Shown: positions 1-7,147 of the stretch, piece after piece
Layout: each line of letters begins with the position of its first letter
How positions within the stretch are numbered: position 1 is the first letter of the stretch
Assembly (NCBI GenBank): GCA_030446955.1
Contig: JAUJMG010000096.1
Location: 1-12,363, forward strand
Direction of reading: 5' to 3'
Length of the DNA stretch: 12,363 bases
From: Thermomicrobiales bacterium
GTDB lineage: Bacteria; Chloroflexota; Chloroflexia; Thermomicrobiales; UBA6265
Program-made: the position numbers and the translations under genes
The notes under the pieces: model-generated
Told to the model about the DNA's origin: nothing
What the model saw: only the letters and a program-made list of their open reading frames with translations
Databases searched by the model: none

Positions 1-333
1 CCGAAACAGTCTCTGCCCTGCGTTTCGTCGTTGTGGTTTGCCAGAAGCTCCATCCCCTCGTCACTTCCGAGAGCAAGGGCCGTAGCACGTTCTAAAGAGC
101 GCGGAGGCACGGGAGGTTGGTCGGGAGGCGCTTAGGGGCATCTCGCCCCCATGTTGTCGCCAGTCGGAGTTGCCCCGGGCTGCGGGGCTCACCGTGACCG
201 TTCCTGCGGGGTCGTCAGCCGTGGAACGATCGTGTCCAGGTGGCACAGGCCGTGCGCTTCGTTTCCGCGGGCCGGCATGTGCGGTCGGATCCAGCGGGTT
301 AACGGGACGATCCCCAAAGGGAGGGAGAGGGTA
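1..333. other. Stretch without a supported gene
   Basis: I see no gene I can support here. On the minus strand a frame is open from the window edge to a TAA at 131-133, with a possible GTG start at 108-110. It would read VPPRSLERATALALGSDEGM and continue off the edge, so it could be the first ~36 residues of a leftward gene. However, there is no ribosome binding site, the opposite strand is open over the same stretch, and third-position GC is only moderate. A short hairpin (GGGGC, loop ATCTC, GCCCC) lies at 135-149 with no T-tract. The last ~20 bases hold the ribosome binding site of the next gene. Confidence 0.35.
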
Positions 334-612
334 ATGAATCGGATGTTCGTGCTCGTGGCGCTCGCGCTAGCGCTCATCCTTGGTGTCGGGGCGCTCAGTG
401 CGGCCCAGGACGCCACGCCGGGGGCAGGGACGCTGCCCGGTGACTTGTGCGCTTCACCGGTTGGCTCCCCGGAGGCAACACCGGTGGAAGTCGTGCTTGC
501 CACGCCTGGCGTGGATCCCGGCGAGGCCTCGCCGGAGGCGTCCCCGGAGACGCTGTTCGCCTGCGCTTCCCCCGTCGCCGGCACCCCGGAGACCGGCACA
601 CCGGCTTCGTAG
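334..612 (+). CDS. Small exported Pro/Thr/Ser-rich protein, unknown function
   Basis: A 92-residue protein I do not recognise by family. The ATG at 334 is chosen over an ATG 61 codons upstream because the purine-rich AAAGGGAGGGAGAGG (316-330) lies just before it and a textbook signal peptide follows: MNRM, a hydrophobic run at residues 5-22, then a likely cleavage after LSA or LSAA (residues 21-24). The mature part (~68 residues) is low in complexity, with repeated ATP, SPE and TPE triplets. It has only two cysteines, C39 and C77, each in a CASPV motif, which suggests an internal duplication or a disulfide in the exported protein. Thr-Pro-rich tails of this kind are, as I recall, common in exported proteins of Thermomicrobia. 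It stands alone, with no close same-strand neighbour. Role unknown; possibly a cell-surface or spacer-like peptide. Confidence 0.65.
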   Translation: MNRMFVLVALALALILGVGALSAAQDATPGAGTLPGDLCASPVGSPEATPVEVVLATPGVDPGEASPEASPETLFACASPVAGTPETGTPAS

Positions 613-960
613 GCGACGTCCAATTCAAGAGGGTGACGGAGATCACGACCCTGGGCTTCGGCCGGGGCCGTGATCGCGTTTACTCCCACTCCTTACATTG
701 GGAACCGAAGGTCCCGCAGGCAAGGGATGGCGGCCGTGAAGCCCCGCCGTTTCCGCGTTGGCCAGTCGAACCTCCGCAAAGTCGCCAGCTAGGCAACGGG
801 CTGGACCATCGGGAACGTCAATGCCGACGTGATCACCGAGCCCCTAGACGACGTCCGGGCTGCCATAGTGGCGGCTCCTTTGGAGCGACGTCCCAGCGGA
901 TGTGCCGGGCTTGGACGACGTCATCGGGAGGCTAGGGGCCGGGAAACGCTGGGGGGGTCA
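613..960. other. 348-base gap, structured but without a supported gene
   Basis: No convincing gene. The plus frame from an ATG at 727 runs 21 codons to a TAG at 790 and is then open again in the same frame (WTIGNVNADVITEPLDDV..., about 793-900). A protein-like tract in a neighbouring frame (VPADVPGLDDVIGRLGAGK) follows at roughly 889-945. This could be a decayed coding sequence with a stop and a frameshift, but I recognise no family. Nested small inverted repeats lie at 841-938: CCCCTAG at 841-847 with CTAGGGG at 932-938, and GCTCC-TTT-GGAGC at 874-886. The core GACGTC appears three times. The stretch also holds whatever ends transcription of the leftward VOC gene; no T-tract terminator is visible. 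Confidence 0.3.
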
Positions 961-1350
961 TCAGCCGGCGGACGACTTGTGACACACCGCCTCGATGTTG
1001 TTGCCGTCCGGGTCGGAGACGAAGGCGGCGTAGTAGCTGGGGTGGTACTCCGGGCGGAGAGCAGGCGCACTCCTATCCTGGCCGCCGGTGGCGAGGGCGG
1101 CGGCGTAGAAGGCATCTACCGCGGCCCGGTGCTCGGCGACGAAGGCGACGTGGGCGCGGACCGTCGGTTCGGCGTTGAGGTTGATCCCGAAGTCGTCTGC
1201 GCCCTCCACCCCGAAGGCAGCACCGTCCTCCTCCTCACGGACAAGGTCAAAGCCCAAGGGCGCTAGCGCGGCGGCGTAGAAGCGCCGGCTCCGTTCCAGA
1301 TCTGAGACTAACAAGCCCACGTGGTCGACCACTACCCGTCGCTCGGTCAT
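961..1350 (-). CDS. VOC / glyoxalase-bleomycin resistance superfamily protein
   Basis: A 129-residue protein with the paired beta-alpha-beta-beta-beta fold signature of the vicinal oxygen chelate superfamily. It starts VDHVGLLVSDLERSRRFY, the usual first module with a metal-ligand His at position 10. H67 (AHVAF) opens the second module, and it ends with the family's SDPDGNNIE, where E120 is the expected last metal ligand. Length is typical of single-domain members. Members are metal-dependent lyases, isomerases, dioxygenases or binding proteins; the substrate cannot be read from the sequence. Its ATG shares ATGA with the stop of miaA (4-base overlap, 1347-1350), so it is probably translated by coupling with miaA in one leftward transcript. 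A functional link to tRNA modification is not implied. Probably cytoplasmic. Confidence 0.88.
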   Translation of the reverse strand: MTERRVVVDHVGLLVSDLERSRRFYAAALAPLGFDLVREEEDGAAFGVEGADDFGINLNAEPTVRAHVAFVAEHRAAVDAFYAAALATGGQDRSAPALRPEYHPSYYAAFVSDPDGNNIEAVCHKSSAG

Positions 1351-2423
1351 CTCACTCCGCCTTGCCCGGTCAGTCCACCAATGGCGTGATCCAACGCCCC
1401 GACACTCCCTCCCTCTCTAGGGGAGGCTGCGGGGGCGTTCCGGTCGAGGAAGTGCGTGACCAGTTCCCCGGCCCGCTCCAGCCAGCCCTCCTCCGTGACG
1501 TCGATGGGAACGAGGTGAGGGTTGCGGCGCAGCCACGTCTCCTGATGCCGGACATACCGGTGCGTGTCCGCCTTGATCCGTGCCACCGCCTCCTCCAGCG
1601 TCACCTCGCCCTGGAGGTAGGGGAGGAGTTGGCGGTAGCCCAAACTGCTCATCGCAGGGGCGTCCGGGGCGAGACCGCCCGCGAGCAGCTCCCGCACCTC
1701 CGCCACCAGCCCGCGCGCGATCTGGTCATCCACCCGGGTGTCGATCGCCCCCCGGAGTTGTTCTCGCGGCATGGTCAAGCCCAACTCCAGCGTCTCAAAC
1801 GGCCGCGGCCCTTTCCCCTCCAGCTCCGACATCCGCTTCCCGGTGGCCGCGTGGACCTCAAGCGCCCGGATGATCCGCCGCAGGTTCGTCCCCGACCGGG
1901 CAGCGGCGATCGGGTCGATCTCCTGAAGGCGAGCTGCGAGAGGGGCGACACCCTCGCGCACCGACTCCGCTTCCAGCTCGGCGCGGAACGCCGGGTCGGG
2001 CGGCACGCGGGGGATGCGCCAGCCCTCCACCACGGCGTTGACGTAGAGCGGCGTGCCCCCGACCAGCAGCGGCAGCCGGCCCCGGGAGTGAACCCCGGAG
2101 ATGGCGGCCATCGCTAGCTCCTGGAAGGTGGCCAGCGACATCGGCTCGTCCGGGTCGACCACGTCGATCAGATGGTGTGGGACGCCTCCTTGCTCCTCGC
2201 GTGTGGGCTTCGCCACCCCGATATCCATGCCTCGATAGAGGTACCGCGAGTCGGCCGAGACGACCTCGCCGCCGAACCGTCGGCCCAGCTCGATCCCGGC
2301 CCGCGTCTTGCCCACCGCCGTCGGGCCCGCGATCACCACCAGGCGGGAACCTGACCCCGAAACGGGAGTCGCGCCAGGACCGGACCCGGCCCAGTCCGGC
2401 GTCTCCGATTGGATGCTGGGCAT
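1347..2423 (-). CDS. miaA: tRNA dimethylallyltransferase MiaA
   Basis: MiaA transfers the dimethylallyl group of DMAPP to N6 of A37 in tRNAs reading UNN codons. The 358-residue protein has the P-loop GPTAVGKT (33-40), the SADSRYLYRGMDIGVAKP block (56-73, tRNA/substrate binding), HHLIDVVDP (83-91), GGTPLYV (122-128), NLRRIIRALEV (180-190), LGYRQ (261-265) and the C-terminal RYVRHQETWLRR (289-300). The GGTPLYV block has Pro where most members have Gly (GGTGLY). It is longer than the usual ~300-320 residues, through ~26 residues before the first strand and ~30 low-complexity residues after position 330. The ATG at 2423 lacks a well-placed ribosome binding site (GAGGAG lies 24 bases upstream), so a leaderless start or a slightly later non-ATG start is possible. 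It is divergent from mltG and followed by an overlapping VOC gene. Confidence 0.95.
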   Translation of the reverse strand: MPSIQSETPDWAGSGPGATPVSGSGSRLVVIAGPTAVGKTRAGIELGRRFGGEVVSADSRYLYRGMDIGVAKPTREEQGGVPHHLIDVVDPDEPMSLATFQELAMAAISGVHSRGRLPLLVGGTPLYVNAVVEGWRIPRVPPDPAFRAELEAESVREGVAPLAARLQEIDPIAAARSGTNLRRIIRALEVHAATGKRMSELEGKGPRPFETLELGLTMPREQLRGAIDTRVDDQIARGLVAEVRELLAGGLAPDAPAMSSLGYRQLLPYLQGEVTLEEAVARIKADTHRYVRHQETWLRRNPHLVPIDVTEEGWLERAGELVTHFLDRNAPAASPREGGSVGALDHAIGGLTGQGGVR

Positions 2424-2560
2424 GGGGCCGTCTAAAATGGCCGTGCGCTCCTCTGACCGTGCTTGGATCGGTCGCGTCCGCCGTCACCTTCATTGACGGT
2501 GGGCGTACACTGGGCGGTGAAGACGCCGAATGACATAATGATCGTCCTGGGAGGACGCAG
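2424..2560. promoter_or_regulatory. Divergent intergenic region, miaA (-) / mltG (+)
   Basis: This 137-base gap must hold the promoters of the leftward miaA-VOC pair and the rightward mltG-aroE-peptidase operon. On the plus strand a CATAAT (2534-2539) is a fair -10 box, but the well-formed TTGACG (2493-2498) lies too far upstream to be its -35. No convincing pair is seen on the minus strand. The mltG ribosome binding site GGGAGGA (2549-2555) sits 5 bases before the GTG start at 2561 and fixes that start. Confidence 0.35.
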
Positions 2561-3769
2561 GTGCTACGGATCATCGTGCAGACGCTGAAGATCGCTACGA
2601 TCGCGACGATGGCTGTCGTCGTCGCCCTGGGCGGTCAACGCTTCTTCGACTACTACCTTGACCAGGAGAAGCCGACGGACACCGGGCGCCCGTTCGTGCT
2701 CCAGGTGACGGAGGAGGATGACGGCGACGCGATCGCCGCGCGGCTCGCCGACGCCGGCATGATCCAGTCCGAACTCTACTTCAAGACCCAACTCCGCCTC
2801 ACAGGTGGCGACATCCAGCCCCGCAGCTATACCCTCCGCAAGGGCATGAGCGTCCCGATGATCGTCGGCGCGATCACGAGCGCCGGGGAGGAGGGCGGGG
2901 AGGTCGCGGCCGCCGAAGCGGCGCCCGTGGTCAAGATCACGGTGCCGGAAGGTTGGCGGACGGAGCAGATCGCCGAAGAGGCGGAGAAGCAGGGGCTCCA
3001 GGGGGGAGGCCAGGCGGTGATCGACGCGGCCGCCCAGGTCTCCAACGACGAGTACGACTTTCTGAAAGACCGGCCGGCCGGCGCCAGCCTGGAGGGGTAC
3101 CTCTTCCCGAATACCTACGATACCGCCTCCGGTGGCGACCTCGTCTACTACATGCTCGACACCTTCGATGCCCAGTTCACCCCGGAGATGCGTCAGCGCG
3201 CCAAAGAGATGAACCTGAGCATCCACCAGGTGGTCACCCTTGCCTCGATTGTCGAGCGCGAGGCGGTCGTCGACGAGGAGCGGCCGATCATTGCTGCGGT
3301 CTACCTTAATCGGCTGGAGCAAGGGATCCAACTCGACGCCGACCCGACCGTCCAATACGCGATCGGCAAGCCCGGCGATTGGTGGCCGAAACCGACCGAA
3401 GAGGACCTCTACGTCAAGAGTCCCTACAACACGTACGCCGGCCCGGGGCTGCCCCCCGGTCCGATCAGCAACCCGAGCATCAAGTCCATCTTCGCCGTCC
3501 TCAACCCGGAGCCGGTCGATTACATCTATTTCGTGGCCAAGCAGGACGGGAGCAACGAGCACGTCTTCGCCGTGACCGCCGAGGAGCAGCAAGCGAACGT
3601 CTGCCGCTACCTGGGCTGTGACGGACAAGAACCGACTGGCGGCGCCGAAACCGAGGGCGCAGATTCCGCGGTGCTCCCAGTGGAGGAAGGCACGGATGTC
3701 GCCCTGGCCGGGGGAAGGAGCACCGCGTCCGGCGATTCGGCGACGGAGGCTGAGTCAGCCAACGCATGA
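2561..3769 (+). CDS. mltG: Endolytic murein transglycosylase MltG (YceG-like)
   Basis: MltG is an inner-membrane lytic transglycosylase that cuts nascent glycan strands and is thought to set their length. The GTG start follows GGGAGGA at 5 bases. Residues ~9-26 form one membrane anchor, with the rest outside. A LysM-like part (about 44-110, VLQVTEEDDGDAIAARLADAGMI) precedes the catalytic YceG domain. That domain shows LEGYLFPNTY (177-186), TLASIVEREA (226-235) with E232 at the position of the catalytic Glu, RPIIAAVYLNRL (241-252), LDADPTVQYA (258-267), SPYNTY (287-292) and GLPPGPISNP (296-305). The ~50-residue tail after C348/C353 is acidic and low-complexity, beyond the usual family end. Length (402) is otherwise normal. 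Its TGA overlaps the ATG of aroE (ATGA, 3766-3769). Confidence 0.95.
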   Translation: MLRIIVQTLKIATIATMAVVVALGGQRFFDYYLDQEKPTDTGRPFVLQVTEEDDGDAIAARLADAGMIQSELYFKTQLRLTGGDIQPRSYTLRKGMSVPMIVGAITSAGEEGGEVAAAEAAPVVKITVPEGWRTEQIAEEAEKQGLQGGGQAVIDAAAQVSNDEYDFLKDRPAGASLEGYLFPNTYDTASGGDLVYYMLDTFDAQFTPEMRQRAKEMNLSIHQVVTLASIVEREAVVDEERPIIAAVYLNRLEQGIQLDADPTVQYAIGKPGDWWPKPTEEDLYVKSPYNTYAGPGLPPGPISNPSIKSIFAVLNPEPVDYIYFVAKQDGSNEHVFAVTAEEQQANVCRYLGCDGQEPTGGAETEGADSAVLPVEEGTDVALAGGRSTASGDSATEAESANA

Positions 3770-4620
3770 GTGTCGCCGGATCCACCAGTCTTCGCCTCGG
3801 GCTGATCGGCGACCCCGTCGCCCACTCGATCTCGCCGGCGCTCCAGAACGCGGGACTCGTCGCGCTTGGTCTGCCGCCGAGCTACACGCTCTGGCCCACG
3901 CCGTCCGCTGAACTTGAGGAACGGATCGCTTCGCTCCGCGCCCCGGATGTCCTCGGCGCCAACGTCACCGTGCCGCACAAGCTCGCGGTGATGGCCTACC
4001 TCGACGAGGTCACGCCCCTAGCTCAGCAGGCCGGAGCGGTCAATACCATCGTGCACCGGGGCGGCCACCTCGTCGGCGACAACACCGACGTGCCTGGGTT
4101 CGTGGCTGGTCTCCTCGTGACTGGACTGGACATGGCAAACCGAGCGGCCCTCATCCTGGGCGCGGGCGGTGCTGCCCGCGCCGTTGCCCTGGCGTTGAGC
4201 GAGATGGGCTTGGAGCAGATCACCATCGCCAACCGCACCCCTGAAAGGGCGCAAGCGCTGCGCGACGCCTTGGCCCCGCTGTCCCTCCGGTTGATCCCGT
4301 CTGATCCTCAGGCGCTTGGAGCGGCGTTGCCTCAGATCACCCTGCTCGTCAACGCCACCGCCGCGGGATGGCTCCCCGGTGAGGCTCCGCTGCCCCTCGC
4401 GCTTCTCGATCTGCTGCCGGCGGACGGGCTCGTGGTCGATCTGACCTATCGTGACACCGATCTCCTGGCGGCAGCGCGGGAGCGCAGGCTGGCGACCCTT
4501 GACGGCCTGCCGATGCTGATTCACCAGGGAGCACGGGCGTTCGAGCTCTGGACCGGCCGCCGTGCTCCGGTCGCGGTGATGCGGGAGGCCGCGCTTGCGG
4601 CGCGAGCCGCGCGCACGTGA
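3766..4620 (+). CDS. aroE: Shikimate dehydrogenase (NADP+) AroE
   Basis: AroE reduces 3-dehydroshikimate to shikimate with NADPH in the chorismate pathway (cytoplasm). The 284-residue protein has the substrate-binding start LIGDPVAHSISPALQNAG (13-30, SxS serines), ANVTVPHK (65-72) with catalytic K72, AGAVNTI (89-95), GDNTD (104-108) with catalytic D108, the nucleotide-binding GAGGAAR (132-138), and the NADP-preferring NRT (156-158). The C-terminal QGA is at 254-256. Two blocks are looser than usual: NATAAGW (196-202) for NATPxGM, and YRDTDLL (228-234), which lacks the usual YxPxxTxLL Pro and Thr. It is probably still active because both catalytic residues are present. It overlaps mltG upstream by 4 bases and the peptidase gene downstream by 4 bases, which suggests translational coupling. 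Confidence 0.95.
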   Translation: MSVAGSTSLRLGLIGDPVAHSISPALQNAGLVALGLPPSYTLWPTPSAELEERIASLRAPDVLGANVTVPHKLAVMAYLDEVTPLAQQAGAVNTIVHRGGHLVGDNTDVPGFVAGLLVTGLDMANRAALILGAGGAARAVALALSEMGLEQITIANRTPERAQALRDALAPLSLRLIPSDPQALGAALPQITLLVNATAAGWLPGEAPLPLALLDLLPADGLVVDLTYRDTDLLAAARERRLATLDGLPMLIHQGARAFELWTGRRAPVAVMREAALAARAART

Positions 4621-5357
4621 GTCTGCCCGTCGTTCTGCTCCTGGGCACGGTCGGACTGTTCGTCGGCAGCGCGGTCTGGGTCATCGCCGCCGCCCAGGCG
4701 GCCCATCGTCCGCTTTTCTCCGGACCCGTCTGTGCCTCCTGCTCCGCGCCGCTGCCCGCTGCCGCTTGGCTGCCGTTATACGGATGCGGCCGACTCCGGC
4801 GCTGCCGGGCCCGCGGCGTCGGCCAGCCCATCGCCCGGGTCCTGTTTGAGTTGGGGGTAGCCGGATATTTCGCGGCGGTGGCGGCCCGTTCAGACGACGG
4901 CGTTTCCCTTGCGGCGACCCTCATCTTTACTGTGCCGCTCCTCGTCATCCTGCTCGTGGACTGGTGGACCCGCTATATCTACACCAACATCATCGGCCTT
5001 GGGCTGCTGCTGGGGTTCGGCTTCGCCCTGGCGGATGGGGTGGGAACACTGCTCAACCATTTGCTCGCGGCCGGAGTGGCGCTGCTCGCCTTCGGCTTCT
5101 TCTTCGCCCTTGCCGCCGGCATCTACCGCAACCTCGCGGTCGTGCCCTTCGGCCGGGGGGATGTCTATCTCGCGGCGGTGATCGGCGCAATGACCGGCTG
5201 GCCGGATGTCGCGACCGCGCTCTTTTACGGCATGTTCTTCGGCGGGGTCGGAGCGGTGCTGCTGCTTGCGACTCGCCGCGCCGGGCGCCGGGACGCCGTC
5301 GCATACGGCCCGTACCTCTGCGTCGGTGCCCTCATCGTCCTTCTCATCCGGGTCTGA
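4617..5357 (+). CDS. A24 prepilin-peptidase-like membrane aspartyl protease
   Basis: A 246-residue protein with about 7-8 hydrophobic segments. It resembles type IV prepilin peptidases, which cut the leader of pilins/pseudopilins and methylate the new N terminus. The two GxGD-family aspartates are in place: D115 in LLVDWWTRYI and D182 in FGRGDVYLAAVIGAMTGWP (178-196), where Tyr replaces the common Lys after GDV. The ending AYGPYLCVGALI (229-240) is also typical. The N-terminal half is degenerate: the usual NVxIYRLP segment after the first helix is missing. The zinc cysteines read CASC (39-42), then C57 and C63 without a second CxxC (R66 sits where the last Cys is expected). Methylation may therefore be weak or absent while proteolysis is kept. 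The start is a GTG overlapping the aroE stop (GTGA, 4617-4620). No pilin gene is nearby in the window. Confidence 0.82.
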   Translation: MSLPVVLLLGTVGLFVGSAVWVIAAAQAAHRPLFSGPVCASCSAPLPAAAWLPLYGCGRLRRCRARGVGQPIARVLFELGVAGYFAAVAARSDDGVSLAATLIFTVPLLVILLVDWWTRYIYTNIIGLGLLLGFGFALADGVGTLLNHLLAAGVALLAFGFFFALAAGIYRNLAVVPFGRGDVYLAAVIGAMTGWPDVATALFYGMFFGGVGAVLLLATRRAGRRDAVAYGPYLCVGALIVLLIRV

Positions 5358-5436
5358 CCCGTCCCCGCTCCTGCATGCTCTGGTGTGTAGCGCGGCGCAT
5401 CCAGCACGTGCATGCAGTGGGGGGCCGTGCAAGTCA

Positions 5437-5461
5437 TCTGTCCCTTCGTTGTTTGGACAGA
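5437..5461. terminator. Weak hairpin between convergent genes
   Basis: TCTGTCC (5437-5443) pairs with GGACAGA (5455-5461) around an 11-base loop, in the 174-base gap between the rightward prepilin-peptidase gene and the leftward propeller gene. It could end transcription from either side, but there is no T-tract. A second, wider repeat (CTGCATGC 5371-5378 with GCATGCAG 5410-5417) lies beside it. Confidence 0.3.
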
Positions 5462-5531
5462 CCAATGAGGACGGGCTCCCTCCTCAGAGTCGCCGTGCTC
5501 CCCATCCACCATCGGCTTGACTTCCCGGGCC

Positions 5532-6905
5532 TTACCGCCCTGGTTCGACGGTCGCGCCGCGAAGGCAGCGGACCTCCTCGCTGATGTGGCTCCCTGCCGG
5601 CTGGTGAAAGTAGAGGATCCAGAGGCGGCCCTGCTCGTCCGTGGCCGCCACCGCCCACCCCTCGGCGCCCTCCTCGCCGGCCGTGAGAATGGTCTCCTCG
5701 CTCGGCGTCTCGGAGCGAGGCGCTAGAGCGACGGCCCCCAGCTCCACCGGGTTGGCCGGGTCAACGGTCACGACCACGTTATAGACGACATAGGTGGTGC
5801 CGTTCGGGTCGATGGCGAGCGAGGGATAGCTGCCGCGGCTGCCCGACGTAAGCAAGATCTCCCCGTCCCATGTCTCGGACGCCCTCGGCAACCGGCGGAG
5901 AAACAGATCGATCCGGGCGGCGGCGCTGCGGCGGCCGAAGGCGACCGCCACGCCACCGCCCGGATCGGCCGCCAAGTCAATGAGCCGGCCCCCGATGTCG
6001 CTTCCACCGCGATCGAACAGGGGCTGAGGTTCGGCCCATGCCTGCATTGGGTCCAGCGGGCGCGTGCTCCACTCCACGCGGATGGCGCTGTGCAACTCCT
6101 CCCGGCTGGTGCCCCGATAGATGGACCAGACCGCCACGACGCGGTCGCCGTCGACCGCGAGGTGGGGCTGGTTGGCATGCAGGTCTGGGCCGAGTGGCTG
6201 GTTCACCTGGACGGGCGCCGTCCATGCATTGCCCACGAGCGAACTGGAGTAAACATCGGCGCTCGCTGCGGACTTGGCCTGGTCCGCCGGCGGCACGCCG
6301 CGTTGGTCCTGCCAGATCGCGTGGAGACGGCCGGCGCTATCCACCGCGAGTGAGCCACCCAATTGATGGCCGGCGTTGGGGTCGGGCGCAACCCGGACCG
6401 GCATCGTCCAGCCGCTGTTGCCGTCGGAACGGGTGTAGACGAGGGTCGCGAACGCGTTGGGTGCGTCCTTCGCTCGGTCAGAGTAGATGAGATGCAGCGT
6501 GCCCCGTTGGTCCACCACCGCCGCGGGGCCCATCTGAATATCGCCGCCCGGCATGGGCTGGGCCGGCTGCCAGAGTGCGGTCGTGGGGTCGAACCGCGCC
6601 GCGTAGAGCTTGCTCTTCTCCCTTCTTCTCGAGGCGGAGTGCTTTGGCTCGGCGCTGAAAAACGCCCAGGCGCCGCCGTCAGGGGTGGGGACGATCGACG
6701 GTGCCCAGGAGATCCACGCCGCGTACGGAACGGTGTCCCCGTTGCCGTCCATCACCCGCAGGACATCGAACCCCGGCTGGGCCTGCTCAGTTCTGGCCAC
6801 TGCCGGCGCGCCAAGCAGGAGGGTCGCCGCCAGCACAAGGACGCATCGAGCTACGCTCCGGAACGGCATTGGTATCTCTTTCTCCCTCTGGCACATGGCG
6901 GGCAT
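5532..6905 (-). CDS. Exported beta-propeller (BNR/sialidase-fold-like) protein
   Basis: A 457-residue protein with a signal sequence and a body of about six repeated blades. Each blade has the pattern small-Asp-x-x-Gly-x-(hydrophobic)3-Trp/Tyr: VVDQRGTLHLIY (130-141), LAVDSAGRLHAIWQD (186-200), LAVDGDRVVAVW (249-260), LAADPGGGVAVAF (311-323), LAIDPNGTTYVVY (363-375) and AATDEQGRLWILY (420-432). This is what six-bladed sialidase-type propellers look like, but I see no full Asp-box series or sialidase Arg triad, so enzyme activity is not claimed; carbohydrate or protein binding outside the cell is plausible. The start at 6905 is favoured by AAGGAG (6911-6916) 5 bases upstream. A start at 6869 (MPFRSVARCVLVLAATLLL) would give a cleaner signal peptide but has a poorly spaced site. 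Convergent with the peptidase gene. Confidence 0.72.
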   Translation of the reverse strand: MPAMCQREKEIPMPFRSVARCVLVLAATLLLGAPAVARTEQAQPGFDVLRVMDGNGDTVPYAAWISWAPSIVPTPDGGAWAFFSAEPKHSASRRREKSKLYAARFDPTTALWQPAQPMPGGDIQMGPAAVVDQRGTLHLIYSDRAKDAPNAFATLVYTRSDGNSGWTMPVRVAPDPNAGHQLGGSLAVDSAGRLHAIWQDQRGVPPADQAKSAASADVYSSSLVGNAWTAPVQVNQPLGPDLHANQPHLAVDGDRVVAVWSIYRGTSREELHSAIRVEWSTRPLDPMQAWAEPQPLFDRGGSDIGGRLIDLAADPGGGVAVAFGRRSAAARIDLFLRRLPRASETWDGEILLTSGSRGSYPSLAIDPNGTTYVVYNVVVTVDPANPVELGAVALAPRSETPSEETILTAGEEGAEGWAVAATDEQGRLWILYFHQPAGSHISEEVRCLRGATVEPGR

Positions 6906-6910
6906 GCTGG

Positions 6911-6916
6911 CTCCTT
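6911..6916 (-). promoter_or_regulatory. Ribosome binding site of the propeller gene
   Basis: AAGGAG on the minus strand, 5 bases before the ATG at 6905. It decides for this start over the in-frame ATG at 6869, in front of which the nearest purine run is poorly spaced. Confidence 0.6.
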
Positions 6917-7147
6917 GCGTCGGAGCGGATTGCTATCCGGCGAGATTCCCCTTCAAAAGCAGACCAGATGCTAGCAGATCGCCACCAACGAGAACCGCGT
7001 TACACCAGCCGCATCTTCCCCGTATTGGCCTTCGCCGCAAGACGGCCGAGCGGGTGGGGGAGGCGCTTCGCTCCCGATCGGACCGCGCTGCCAGGATCCC
7101 GGATCGGCCTTACGCCGCCCTATTGACCGCCACACCGGGCTGGCGGG

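Noticed and set aside
189..689. 166-codon minus-strand open frame opposite the small exported protein
   Set aside because: The opposite frame has a signal peptide with a good ribosome binding site. The minus translation is a mirror of the low-complexity repeat and has no start site signal.
1362..2117. Long plus-strand open frame of 251 codons opposite miaA
   Set aside because: It is antisense to miaA, whose motifs are unmistakable, and its Arg/Pro/His-rich translation is typical of shadow frames.
2493..2539. TTGACG and CATAAT as an mltG promoter
   Set aside because: The spacing of 35 bases is too long for a sigma70 promoter; the two cannot form one site.
2564..3628. 354-codon minus-strand open frame opposite mltG
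   Set aside because: Codon-phase shadow of mltG; no recognisable motif, and mltG has its complete family blocks.
7057..7075. GGGAG...CTCCC stem between the bicupin and propeller genes
   Set aside because: Only five base pairs before mismatches and no T-tract; too weak to call a terminator.
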